From NCBI GenBank assembly GCA_024683955.1, contig JAIKXS010000034.1:1-64000 (forward strand): a DNA stretch of 64,000 bases, read 5' to 3'. Under the pieces are notes generated by a model. The model made no database searches. It had not been told where the DNA came from and saw only the letters and a program-made list of their open reading frames with translations. Positions within the stretch are counted from its first letter, which is position 1. Each line of letters opens with the position of its first letter. Source of the stretch: Desulfovibrio sp. Its GTDB lineage: Bacteria; Desulfobacterota; Desulfovibrionia; Desulfovibrionales; Desulfovibrionaceae. Below, piece after piece: positions 18,575 through 27,723 of the stretch. The translations under genes were made by a program, and so were the position numbers.

Positions 18575-19954
18575 ATGAAAGAGCATGCACATATTCTAAT
18601 CGTTGATGACGAAAAAAACTATCTTCTTGTCCTGCAAACGCTCCTGGAGGACGAGGGGTATCAAGTTACGGCTTTGAATGATCCTGAAACCGCCCTGACA
18701 TTTTTGCAGGAAAGTGAAGTTGATGTGGTGGTTACAGACATGAAAATGCCCAAAATTAGCGGACAAGAGGTCTTGCAGCGCATTAAAAAATCATGGCCCC
18801 ATATCCCTGTCCTCATCATGACAGCCTTTGGATCCATTGAAAGTGCCGTGGAAGTTATGAAATACGGGGCCTTTGATTATATCACCAAACCTTTTTCCAA
18901 CGACGAGTTGCTTCTTTCTATCAATAATGCCGTTGAACTTTCCTATGCCCATCAGCAGTACCATATTCTGCAGCAGGAAATGGAAGACCGCTATGGGGTG
19001 CACAGGCTTATTGGTAATAGCCGTGCCATTCGCAACGTGATGACTATGGTGGATCGCGTGGCCCCCATTCGTTCGTCCGTGTTGCTTTGCGGAGAAAACG
19101 GAACGGGAAAGGAGCTTGTGGCCCGTGCCATCCATTACGGCAGTCCCAGAAAGGATAAGCCCTTTGTCTCCGTGAACTGTATGGCACTCGATTCAACTTC
19201 CCTAGAAAGCGAACTTTTCGGCTACGAAGAGGGCTCTCTGGCCGGTGCGGTCGCTCTGCGGAGGGGGCGTATTGAACAGGCGGACGGGGGAACGCTCTTT
19301 TTGGATGAGGTAACAGAGCTTTCGCAGGATCTGCAGGTTAAACTGCTTCGTTTGCTTCAAGATCGGGTTTTTGAACGAATCGGCGGGAGTGAGGAGATAT
19401 CTGCAGACATCCGCCTCGTGGCTGCCACAAATAAAGATTTAAGTCGTCTCGTGGATGAAGGGAAGTTCAGGGATGATCTTTATTACCGCCTCAATGTGGT
19501 GCAGATTCTTCTTCCGCCACTCAGGGAGCGACGTGAGGATATTCCGCTTCTTGTTGCCCACTGCGTTGAGAAGGTCAGTCAGGATAACGGCCTGCCAAAA
19601 AAAAATTTCAGTACAAAAGCTTTGAATTATCTTTCCGCGTATGAGTGGCCAGGCAATATGCGTCAGCTTGAAAATGTTGTCGAAAGTTGTCTTGTCCTTG
19701 GTCCTGCCCAGACGATTGACGTGGAAGATTTGCCAGCGGAAATTCAGGATGAGGAAGCTCAGTTCAAGAGCGCTGTTGATCTTTTGCCCTTTCCTCTTGA
19801 TCTTGGCGATACGCTTGAAAAAATCGAAGCAGCCCTCATTCGTCGTGCCCTGGTTCGAGCTGAACTTATTCAGGTCAAGGCTGCGGAATATCTTGGTATT
19901 TCAAAGAGCCTTTTGCAGTATAAGTTGAAAAAATACGGCATCACGGGGCATTAG
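18575..19954 (+). CDS. NtrC-family sigma54-type response regulator with altered GAFTGA loop
   Basis: A 459-residue regulator: receiver domain (1-120, phospho-Asp55 in VVTDMKMPK), AAA+ sigma54-activator domain (about 145-375), and a C-terminal Fis-type helix-turn-helix (AAEYLGISKSLLQYKLKKYG). Walker A is GENGTGKE (173-180), Walker B is GGTLFLDEV, and the sensor region DIRLVAATNKDL is intact. The sigma54-contacting loop, normally GAFTGA, reads GSLAGA at 220-225. Loss of the Thr usually abolishes activation in NtrC-type proteins, so this factor may work without sigma54 or may be failing. The ATG at 18575 lacks a clear ribosome-binding site. The sensor kinase upstream is its likely partner. Confidence 0.9.
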   Translation: MKEHAHILIVDDEKNYLLVLQTLLEDEGYQVTALNDPETALTFLQESEVDVVVTDMKMPKISGQEVLQRIKKSWPHIPVLIMTAFGSIESAVEVMKYGAFDYITKPFSNDELLLSINNAVELSYAHQQYHILQQEMEDRYGVHRLIGNSRAIRNVMTMVDRVAPIRSSVLLCGENGTGKELVARAIHYGSPRKDKPFVSVNCMALDSTSLESELFGYEEGSLAGAVALRRGRIEQADGGTLFLDEVTELSQDLQVKLLRLLQDRVFERIGGSEEISADIRLVAATNKDLSRLVDEGKFRDDLYYRLNVVQILLPPLRERREDIPLLVAHCVEKVSQDNGLPKKNFSTKALNYLSAYEWPGNMRQLENVVESCLVLGPAQTIDVEDLPAEIQDEEAQFKSAVDLLPFPLDLGDTLEKIEAALIRRALVRAELIQVKAAEYLGISKSLLQYKLKKYGITGH

Positions 19955-20154
19955 CTCTTAGAAGGCTTGATAAGGTTTTTTCATGCACAGCCTCTCTCTT
20001 GAGAGCTGCTTCTTGAACGGCAGGAAAAAAGGATGGTCCCTAGGCCTCTCCTGTAAAGAGTCGGGAGCAAACGTGCGGACGGGAGCCTTATTCTGAAGTA
20101 TATCTGTGTCGTGAAAAAAAACATAATGCTTGCCCGGAGAAGACAGATCCTTAG

Positions 20155-20194
20155 AAAAAAAGCCGGATTCCAGCAAAACTGGTCCGGCTTTTTT
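20155..20194. terminator. Bidirectional terminator
   Basis: An A-run, a GC-rich stem (20161-20167 with 20183-20189, plus inner CCAG/CTGG) and a T-run form a terminator that works in both directions. It lies between the convergent regulator and rlpA genes. The remaining bases from 19955 to 20256 hold nothing recognisable. Confidence 0.9.
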
Positions 20195-20256
20195 ACGGGC
20201 AACTCGTATGTAATAGAACCTGGTCAACGCAATACCTGGGGAGAGCGTGGATCAGG

Positions 20257-21003
20257 TCAGTTTATCTGAGCAGACTCTGATTTTTTGTCTACAATAACTT
20301 TGGCTTCAGGGTGGGCTTTACTGAGAGCCTCCTGCATGGCACAAGCATCGGCAAATTGCGTAAAGGGACCGGTTTTTGCCAATTTATTGGCCGATCGATA
20401 CTGCACATAAAAGGCCTGACTCTTTTTTATCTGCTCACCGTTCGCGTTGCACACAACTTCAAGATTAACTTTTCCTACACCTTTTTTCCTAATCCCAAGC
20501 TGCGTTGCCGCAGCGTAGGAAAGGTCTATTACTCTTCCTTGCACAAAAGGCCCCCTGTCCGTCACGCAGACAACGACGCTTTTTCCGCTGTCCGGAGTTG
20601 TGACCTTGACAATGGTCCCCAGAGGGAGGGTCTTGTGGGCAGCGGTAAAGGTATACATGTCGTAGCGCATACCACTTGCGGTGGGACCACCGTGAAAATC
20701 CCTGCCGTACCAGGAAGCCTTGCCAGACAGCTGCGCCTGCTGAGCGTGCTCAACCCAGCTTGTGCGCGGACTGCTTTTGGTTTTCTTTGTGGGAGATTTC
20801 CGGGAAGCGTGTTTCCTGGAAAGGTGTTTTCTGGAGACGTGTTTTTTGGGGGTGGAGGGCGATGCCTTCCGGACGTGGGATCTGTGATGTTTTCTCTGGG
20901 CCTGCTCTATGTGGTTTTTTTGTTTTTTCGAGGCGGCCAAAGAATCCGTGGGTGTGCCGAAGAGAAGGGCAATGGCAGTAAATACTATACACAAGTAATG
21001 CAT
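20257..21003 (-). CDS. rlpA: RlpA-like septal ring lytic transglycosylase
   Basis: A 248-residue exported protein of the RlpA family, which in some bacteria cleaves naked glycan strands at the septum. The signal peptide covers about residues 1-24. A very basic linker follows, with repeats of SRKH (HVSRKHLSRKHASRKS, residues 55-70). The double-psi beta-barrel domain spans about 94-185, with GKASWYGRDFHGGPTASG and VTDRGPFVQGRVIDLS. The C-terminus (FYVQYRSANK...) may be a degenerate SPOR domain. I preferred the ATG at 21003, which gives a clean signal peptide and has GAGGA upstream, over the one at 21048. No lipobox Cys was seen after the signal peptide, unlike in many RlpA proteins. Confidence 0.9.
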   Translation of the reverse strand: MHYLCIVFTAIALLFGTPTDSLAASKKQKNHIEQAQRKHHRSHVRKASPSTPKKHVSRKHLSRKHASRKSPTKKTKSSPRTSWVEHAQQAQLSGKASWYGRDFHGGPTASGMRYDMYTFTAAHKTLPLGTIVKVTTPDSGKSVVVCVTDRGPFVQGRVIDLSYAAATQLGIRKKGVGKVNLEVVCNANGEQIKKSQAFYVQYRSANKLAKTGPFTQFADACAMQEALSKAHPEAKVIVDKKSESAQIN

Positions 21004-21577
21004 AATAATGATTTCCTCGCGTGTCCGTTGCCTCGGGGCAACAAACATTGCGTTTTTTTCTATACCTCTGGCGTTTTTATGGCATTCCCGTCAACGACAA
21101 GAATTTTGTTTGGAGTTTCTGATATGCACGTAATGTAACATCAGATCTGTCTTTTCACTGTACTTCTGCTTTCCCTCTAGATCGTTCGGGACCATACCTA
21201 GTTAATCCGTTTCAAGAAAATTGTATTTTTCATGAAAGGTGCAATTGTATGCGCCAGAATAGGTATATGATAACGAAATGAGCGATGAACGCTTTGTTGG
21301 TGCATTTCCTGCCGATGCGTAAGCATCGGGGAGGTTCCTTATGTAAAGGGATAGCGATCCGAGAAGTCAGGACAAGCTATAGTTCCAAATCTCTTTTAGA
21401 GAAATTTCGAACTATTTCGTACAGTATGGCATGGATGGCGTTAATTGGCAAGGCGGAGAAAAATGCCGCTGTACCTGCGCTCCAGTTGTTGAATGCGGTG
21501 GGCGCATAAAGAGCAGTCTGAGCGAGGAGGGAGCGGCAATGCCGCCCCCTCTCAGAGAAGAAGATGGATCCTGCGAT
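21004..21577. other. Gap between divergent-facing rlpA and purL ends
   Basis: No gene is visible. A hairpin at 21519-21555 (inner stem GCGGC/GCCGC, outer GAGGG/CCCTC) lies just beyond the purL stop and might end its transcript, though no T-run follows on the minus strand. Confidence 0.4.
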
Positions 21578-24577
21578 CTAAAGGCGGAGTGTGTCTTTGA
21601 ACGCATTCGCAAGCTCCAGAACATTTTCCGAAAGAATAGTACTTGCTCCGCTTTTGATTGTGACTTCTTCACCTTCTGTAACCATGCCAATACGACGGCA
21701 AGAGGATGTTCCCGCGATGGCTTCAAGATAGGGGGCAAAGTCTGGTTTGACAGTTACGATGAGTCGGCTTGCCGATTCACTGTAAAGAAGTTCTGAACTT
21801 GTCATTTCTTCCATGACGGGAAGCGCGTTCAGGTCGATCTCGCAGCCAACGCGTCCGCCAATGGCCATTTCTGCAACGGCAACGGCAAATCCTCCATCCG
21901 AGCAGTCGTGGGCCGCTGTGATGACACGTTTTCTCATAAGCCCGTGGAGAAACTGGTAGCGCTGCAGCGCTTCCGGCGCGTCTACACAGGGTACCCGACA
22001 ACAGTCAAGATGCAGTTCCTGTGCTGCTTCGCTGCCCGCCAGTTCTCTCCAAGTCCCGCCCAGCATGAAAATATGGTCCCCTGGTTTCTTGAAGTCTGAT
22101 GTTTGTGTGCAGATGACGTTGGGCAGGACACCAAGTACGGTAAAGAGGACCGTCGGAGGAATTGAGATGCGTTTATCACCGTTTGTGTAGTCGTTTTTCA
22201 TGGAGTCCTTGCCGGAAATACAGGGAACTCCAAAGGCCAATGAAAAATGCTGCAGCGCACGGCAGGCCCGTATAAGCTGAGCAAGTTTGTAGCGGCCGTC
22301 AGGATTGTTGTCAGCCTGAATGGGATCACACCAGCAGAAATTGTCGACACCGGCAAGAGCGTTGGGATTTGCGCCACAGGCAACCGCGTTGCGAATGGCT
22401 TCGTCCATGGCGTTGGCCATCATCCAGTACGTGTCATAATCGCTAAATTTGGGGCATATGCCATGGCTTACCACCAGACCGGCATCGCTTTCGACAAGAG
22501 GTCGGAAAATGCCTGCATCGGACGGGCCGTCCTGTTCTCGTCCGACAAGGGGTTTAATGACACTTCCTCCGCGAACTTCATGATCGTACTGGCGGATTAT
22601 TGCTTCTTTTGAGCAGATGTTCAGACGGCCAAGCATCTTTTTCAAAAAAGTACCCTGATCAACGCCGACCACTTCTATCCGTCCATCCGCATGGTCCGGA
22701 GTCTCCCACAAGGCTTCAAGGTGAAGCTGGGGAACACCGTTATGCATGAAATCCATGGGAAGTGAGGCAATAACTCGGTCGTTGTATGTCACGGTAAAAT
22801 AGCCGGAATCCGTATAGGTCCCGAGCTCTGTTGCCTCTACATCCATGTGTTTTGCAAGATCCATAAAAGCCGAAAGGCAGGCTGGGGGAACCGCCAGAGT
22901 CATCCGTTCCTGCGCTTCCGAGAGCAGAATCTCCCAAGGACGTAGACCGTCATATTTGAGCGGAGCCCTTGCGATATCCATGACGCAGCCTCCCGTGTCC
23001 TCGGCCATTTCGCCGACCGAGGAGGAAAGTCCTCCTGCTCCGTTGTCAGTAATAGCCGTATAGAGGCCCCGGTCGCGTGCCAGCATGATAAAGTCATACA
23101 TTTTGCGTTGCGTTATCGGGTCACCTATTTGTACGGCCGTTGCCGGAGATCCCTCATGGAGTTCTTCAGAGGAAAATGTTGCTCCGTGGATTCCGTCTTT
23201 CCCGATGCGGCCGCCTACCATGACAATTACGTCTCCGGTATTGGCCTTTTTTTGCCAGCCCGGCTTCCCATTGACCTCTGTCGGGAGAATCCCGACCGTC
23301 CCGCAGTAAACGAGAGGCTTTCCGAGATAGCGTTCATCGAAGACAAGCGATCCGTTGACGGTGGGAATGCCGCTTTTGTTTCCGCCGTGCTCAACCCCTT
23401 CCCTGACCCCCTCGAGAACGCGGCGGGGATGGAGGAGACGTGGGGGAAGTGGAGCCTGATGGAAGGGGGATGCAAAGCAGAAGACATCTGTATTGCAGAC
23501 AAGTTCCGCCCCCATGCCGGTCCCCATGGGGTCCCGGTTGACCCCGACGATACCTGTTAGTGCCCCACCGTAAGGATCAAGCGCCGATGGACTGTTATGG
23601 GTCTCGACTTTGATGCAGGCATCGTAGCCCTCTGTGAAGGCGATGACCCCTGCATTATCCTTGAAAACGGACTTGCAGTAGTCATTTTCCCCCTTCATCG
23701 CCCTGATAGTTTTTGTGGTGTCACGGATGCATGTCTTGTAGAGGTTGTCGACGTTTTCATGGCGGCCATTTTCAGCGTTGAAGTAGTCGATCGACGAAGC
23801 AAATATCTTGTGTTTGCAGTGCTCCGACCATGTCTGGGCAAGGATCTCCATTTCTACGTCGGTTGGGTCCATTGGAAGGTTCAGGGACTTCCTGCGTTTC
23901 TTTTCCCCTTCTTCACAAAAGGCCTTCCTGATTTTATGCAGTTCCTGGAGGTTGAGGGCCCATGTATTGCTACGGCTCGTCTTTTTGAGGGTGTCGTCAT
24001 CCATGGTTGAGAGGGGAATGGTGAGTACGGTGTCGCAGGCCTCGCCCGTAACGCTGGCTGCGAGCGGCGGAAAGCCGGGTTCATTGCGCCATTCTTCGGC
24101 ACTTTTAATGCGAAATCGTTGAATCAAGGTGTTGCAGAGCAGGTCCCTGGCAAGCCGTTCCACTGTTTCACGGCTGAGGGGAACCTCCTTTTTTTGCGTA
24201 ATACGGTACTGTAGCGCCGTGTAGGCTCTGATAGCCGTTCTGGGGACGGACAGAGCCATTGCGGCAGCCTCTCTTGCCGTACGGGCTTCGTTATCGGTGA
24301 CACCGGGTCTGAATCCGACTTCAATAATCCAGTCGGGGATCGGAAAAGACGTTGAAAGCTCCCCGCATTCCGCATCCTGAAGGATGGGGTCGTGCAGAAT
24401 TCCCTCGGAAACAAGCCTGGCACACTGTTCTTTATCGAGTCCGTCCATCGTAAAAACCTTGAAGACCCGTATTTCCCCAACATTTACGCCCAGCGCTTTT
24501 TCCATACGCCGTGCGGTTTTCGCTCCCTGCATATCCTGCATTGAGACATGAAGGCCCGTTACGATTCTTTCAAGCAT
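21578..24577 (-). CDS. purL: Phosphoribosylformylglycinamidine synthase, PurS-PurL fusion
   Basis: PurL converts FGAR to FGAM in purine synthesis, with ATP and with ammonia from the glutaminase PurQ. The 999-residue product begins with a PurS-like domain (about residues 1-90). It continues into the catalytic tandem AIRS domains, with the ATP-binding segment VETHNSPSALDPYGGALTG. It has no glutaminase domain, unlike the 1,295-residue E. coli enzyme, so a separate PurQ is needed; none is in the window. The ATG at 24577 (MLERIVTGLHVSM) has GAGGA 5 nt upstream and follows the polyprenyl synthase stop by 7 nt. It is the last gene of the unit with mqnB and the prenyl synthase. Confidence 0.95.
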   Translation of the reverse strand: MLERIVTGLHVSMQDMQGAKTARRMEKALGVNVGEIRVFKVFTMDGLDKEQCARLVSEGILHDPILQDAECGELSTSFPIPDWIIEVGFRPGVTDNEARTAREAAAMALSVPRTAIRAYTALQYRITQKKEVPLSRETVERLARDLLCNTLIQRFRIKSAEEWRNEPGFPPLAASVTGEACDTVLTIPLSTMDDDTLKKTSRSNTWALNLQELHKIRKAFCEEGEKKRRKSLNLPMDPTDVEMEILAQTWSEHCKHKIFASSIDYFNAENGRHENVDNLYKTCIRDTTKTIRAMKGENDYCKSVFKDNAGVIAFTEGYDACIKVETHNSPSALDPYGGALTGIVGVNRDPMGTGMGAELVCNTDVFCFASPFHQAPLPPRLLHPRRVLEGVREGVEHGGNKSGIPTVNGSLVFDERYLGKPLVYCGTVGILPTEVNGKPGWQKKANTGDVIVMVGGRIGKDGIHGATFSSEELHEGSPATAVQIGDPITQRKMYDFIMLARDRGLYTAITDNGAGGLSSSVGEMAEDTGGCVMDIARAPLKYDGLRPWEILLSEAQERMTLAVPPACLSAFMDLAKHMDVEATELGTYTDSGYFTVTYNDRVIASLPMDFMHNGVPQLHLEALWETPDHADGRIEVVGVDQGTFLKKMLGRLNICSKEAIIRQYDHEVRGGSVIKPLVGREQDGPSDAGIFRPLVESDAGLVVSHGICPKFSDYDTYWMMANAMDEAIRNAVACGANPNALAGVDNFCWCDPIQADNNPDGRYKLAQLIRACRALQHFSLAFGVPCISGKDSMKNDYTNGDKRISIPPTVLFTVLGVLPNVICTQTSDFKKPGDHIFMLGGTWRELAGSEAAQELHLDCCRVPCVDAPEALQRYQFLHGLMRKRVITAAHDCSDGGFAVAVAEMAIGGRVGCEIDLNALPVMEEMTSSELLYSESASRLIVTVKPDFAPYLEAIAGTSSCRRIGMVTEGEEVTIKSGASTILSENVLELANAFKDTLRL

Positions 24578-24584
24578 GGTATCC

Positions 24585-25556
24585 TCACTTTTTCCTGTCA
24601 CGCACAAATTCTGTCATTTCGTGAAGAAGTTCTTTTTCCTTGCCATGGGGCAAAACGTCAAGGGCCTTTAGGGCTTTTTCAAGAAAGCTGTTGGCATAGG
24701 TTCTCGTCTTGTTGTCAAAACCCTTGCGGCGGATTGTTTCTGCGATGACCCGACATTGGTCATCTGGTATGTTTCCACCTCGAAATGCCTCGTCAAAGTC
24801 CTCACGATCCTTTTCCGTGAGGCTTTCCCTGTAGTATCGGAGGGGAAGAGTCAGCTTCCCTTCCTTAAGGTCTCCGCCGCTGGGTTTCCCGGTCTCCTCC
24901 TCTCTGGCAAAGTCAATGGCATCATCAACCAATTGAAAGGCAATACCAATATTTTCCCCAAACTGTGCCGCGGCTTCGACTATGTTTTCAGGGGCCTTTG
25001 CGACAATCGCCCCCATTTTGCACGCTGAGCTTATAAGACAGGCTGTCTTGCCCGTGATGATTGAAAGATAGCGGTCAAGGGATACCAACGGGTCTCGCTG
25101 GCTCTCGATTTCAGCTATTTCTCCCGCGCAGGTTTCACTTATGGCTTTTGAAAAGCAGTGGGAAAGTGCAGCATTGTGAAAACGGGTGACAAGAACATTT
25201 CCTTCGGCGAGCAGGGCGTCACCGGCAAGAATAACGGCGGTCGGGGAAAACAAGGTGTGGGCGGCTGGTTTTCCGCGCCTGACCGGGGCGTTGTCTATGA
25301 CATCGTCATGAAGAAGGGTTGCTGCGTGCAGCATTTCGAGGGAGATGCCGAGATCAAAAATATCTTCGTTGTCATAGTTGAGGAGACGTGCTGTGAGAAT
25401 GGTAAGAAGCGGACGCAGGCGTTTCCCTCCCGCTTCGAAGATATGGCGAACAAGTGGCTGGACGGCGGAAGGGAGCGCCTCAGCGGCACGTCTGAGATGC
25501 TCATTGATACGGGGCAGTTCGAGCGAGAGTTTGGCTTTAAGAAGAATGTGTGGCAT
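24585..25556 (-). CDS. Long-chain polyprenyl diphosphate synthase
   Basis: A 323-residue trans-prenyltransferase that builds the isoprenoid tail of menaquinone from FPP and IPP. Both aspartate-rich motifs are intact: LLHDDVIDNAPVRRGKPA (first) and FQLVDDAIDFA (second), with the IPP-binding GGKRLRP. The small residues upstream of the first motif fit a long-chain product, but the chain length cannot be read by eye. The ATG at 25556 was chosen because the homologous part starts there; the frame is open for 37 more codons upstream, overlapping mqnB. It lies 8 nt after mqnB and 7 nt before purL, which suggests one transcript. Confidence 0.93.
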   Translation of the reverse strand: MPHILLKAKLSLELPRINEHLRRAAEALPSAVQPLVRHIFEAGGKRLRPLLTILTARLLNYDNEDIFDLGISLEMLHAATLLHDDVIDNAPVRRGKPAAHTLFSPTAVILAGDALLAEGNVLVTRFHNAALSHCFSKAISETCAGEIAEIESQRDPLVSLDRYLSIITGKTACLISSACKMGAIVAKAPENIVEAAAQFGENIGIAFQLVDDAIDFAREEETGKPSGGDLKEGKLTLPLRYYRESLTEKDREDFDEAFRGGNIPDDQCRVIAETIRRKGFDNKTRTYANSFLEKALKALDVLPHGKEKELLHEMTEFVRDRKK

Positions 25557-25564
25557 AGGGAATG

Positions 25565-26293
25565 CTATATAAGGGTAAGGGTTGAAAGCAGTGTCCCGAG
25601 TTTTTTGAGGGCTCCGGGAAAATCTTTTTGATCCGGCGTTCGTGGCCCTATTATGTTTGAGACGCAACGGACTTCCGTGCAGGGGATGCTATGGCGCAAA
25701 CATGCGTAGGCAACGGCAAACCCCTCCATGTTTTCAAGTTCCGCGTGGTAGCGATCCCAAAGTTCGTTAGCCCTGGCAAAACTTGCGCTGACGCCGGCCA
25801 CACTAAGAGACGTAACGGGGGTGAAATGTTGTTTCTGTTTTGATGAAGACAAAAAGGCCTCAAGACCCTGGAGAGATACGGAGTCATAAAGAGGACCTCC
25901 TGGTGCATTGTCCCAGATTGGCCATTTGAATGCTTGTGCAATCACGGAGTGTCCATCATGTAATCCGTATTCGGGCCAGATTTCCCGTTCAACAAGACAG
26001 AAGGATCGCAGAGGATTCTGTTCAAGACTATGTGCTCCGGCGAGTCCTGTCAAAAGGACGTGGTCAGGGGGGGTATTTTCGCGGGCAAGGGTAGTGAGAG
26101 CGATTCCCATTGAGAGAGATGCATTGATAGGGCCAACTCCGGTACAGCAGATGAACACCCGGTTGCTCCCAAAGAGACCCTTGGGGGGGGCAAGTGGCTT
26201 GGCGTCCGGAATGCTGTCAGGTGACGGTTTGTATTTGTCCGGAAAGAGTGCAAGCAGTTCATCACGGCTTGCACTAACGAGTAATATGTTCAT
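25565..26293 (-). CDS. mqnB: Futalosine hydrolase
   Basis: MqnB cleaves futalosine to dehypoxanthine futalosine in the futalosine route to menaquinone. The 242-residue protein has the nucleoside phosphorylase/MTAN fold: an N-terminal MNILLVSASRDELLA, GVGPINASLSMG, and ENMEGFAVAYAC, the region that binds the ribose. It is first in the mqnB-prenyl synthase-purL unit. The neighbouring prenyl synthase, and ubiE 1.4 kb away, support menaquinone. An MTA/SAH nucleosidase is the main alternative, but the sequence around LLTGLAGAHSLEQNPLRSF fits MqnB better. Confidence 0.9.
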   Translation of the reverse strand: MNILLVSASRDELLALFPDKYKPSPDSIPDAKPLAPPKGLFGSNRVFICCTGVGPINASLSMGIALTTLARENTPPDHVLLTGLAGAHSLEQNPLRSFCLVEREIWPEYGLHDGHSVIAQAFKWPIWDNAPGGPLYDSVSLQGLEAFLSSSKQKQHFTPVTSLSVAGVSASFARANELWDRYHAELENMEGFAVAYACLRHSIPCTEVRCVSNIIGPRTPDQKDFPGALKKLGTLLSTLTLI

Positions 26294-27103
26294 AAGATTC
26301 TATGCGAAAAACGCCGTATAGCTAGTGTGAAGGAATGTAAAAAACAGGCTATTTTTTCTGTTAATTGTATGATCCTTTGCTTTTTTATGCCAATCAGATT
26401 TATCAATATGCTATTTTTTTCAATAGTATGAGTCCTTAATAGTATGAAAAAAATCTATTATTAGAGAACTTTATAACATTTTATTCTATAAAATGGTACT
26501 TTTTTATAGATTATAAAAAATAGAATATCCAAGAAGAAAAACTAATTCATGGAATATTCGATAGACTACATATGTATATTTTGCAATATAGTTTGATTGA
26601 TAAAAATAATTTTCTATCAAACGGAATGCTTTTCTCTGAAGAGATCCACAGCAGATTAGCCATTTACTCATTTATGATAAAATAATCAAATATGGCAGGG
26701 TGTATATTTTCTCAAAAAAGTTATTTTTTTGTATGAAAATATTGTTTGAAAGACATTATATTATTTTTATGTTTATAAAGATAAGTTGAATAGTATCTAA
26801 TTCGATATTTTTTTGTATAATATGCTAATATATAATTTTAAAATATGATAAATAAAGCGTGGGGAAAGGATTTTTATAATACTTTTTTTGGTTACTTTGA
26901 TACTGTATAGAGTCGTGGCAGATACTGGTCATGTTGACTTAAGAAGAAATAAATGTCAGTTTTTATTTTTTTATGCTATTAATTAAAAACTCGGTAAGCT
27001 ATGCTTCATATAAAAGAAAAAGTAACCAGTAAAAATAAACAAGGAAAACTTACGGGGCGGCTTTCCTTATCTGCCTGCTGGCGGATTTTTTGCCGCAAAA
27101 AAA
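26294..27103. other. A+T-rich intergenic region
   Basis: This 810-base region is very A+T-rich with no credible gene. It must contain the mqnB promoter (minus strand) and the promoter of the small membrane protein at 27104 (plus strand). I could not define either. Confidence 0.5.
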
Positions 27104-27301
27104 ATGAACTTTGACTATGAACTTTTTTTTAAGGCCCTTGGTTTGGCCTTTGTTTTGGAAGGCTTTTTTTGGCTGCTTTTTCCTGGTGCCATGCGTCAGG
27201 TCATGTACCGCGCATTACAGATGGATAGTTCGGAACTTCAAAAGTCCGGTATCCTTGGTATTTGCCTGGGTCTTGTGGTTATTTGGCTTGCAACGCTCTG
27301 A
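27104..27301 (+). CDS. DUF2065 (YjeT-like) small inner membrane protein
   Basis: A 65-residue protein with two membrane segments (about 9-28 and 47-64) and the pattern ALGLAFVLEGFFWLLFPGAM, typical of DUF2065. The family is found in many proteobacteria, often near hflC or purA; its role is unknown. No clear ribosome-binding site precedes the ATG. An IS200/IS605 remnant begins within about 180 nt of its end, so any former downstream partner has been lost. Confidence 0.8.
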   Translation: MNFDYELFFKALGLAFVLEGFFWLLFPGAMRQVMYRALQMDSSELQKSGILGICLGLVVIWLATL

Positions 27302-27483
27302 TTGAGCTTCCCTCATTGAGACCGAGTACCTGCTCATGCAACACCGTTTCTTTCAATTCTTTCTTCGGGCCTTTTCTCGGGAACGGCGGTGAATGAGTAG
27401 AAAATACCGCTTTATCAAACGCAGCGTAAAATCTGGCTTTCCGGGGAGGATATAAGGCGCATCTTACCTGGAATTTCCTTGTC

Positions 27484-27723
27484 TTTTCTGTTTCAACATA
27501 CTCCTTGACGGCTGGGCAAGCAGTGGTCGCCTGTGGAGAGATAGTGAGAACGGGGGAAAGAATTGGTTCGCCGAGTAAAATCCCCCACTGTGGGAATGTG
27601 AAAGCTAAATGCAAGCTGATGTTCCTCTGGTCAGTCTCGTTGAAGCAGGAATCCGCCTGGGGATACAGGCGCAAGCCTGCTTCCGCTAGGAATCCCCCGA
27701 CTTCAGGTGGGGGATGTTGTCAA
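27484..27723 (+). pseudogene. IS200/IS605 remnant: tnpB 3' end and right end
   Basis: A plus-strand frame reads SLTAGQAVVACGEIVRTGER ... SLKQESAWG ... ARNPPTSGGGCCQ. This is the tail of a TnpB protein (compare AGQAVLACGE and KQEP in intact copies). The right-end hairpin AGGAATCCCCCGAC...GGTGGGGG occupies 27688-27712 and the element ends with GTCAA at 27719-27723. The first 14 bases of this end are identical to those of the remnant at 44564. No intact tnpA or tnpB is left. Confidence 0.75.
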
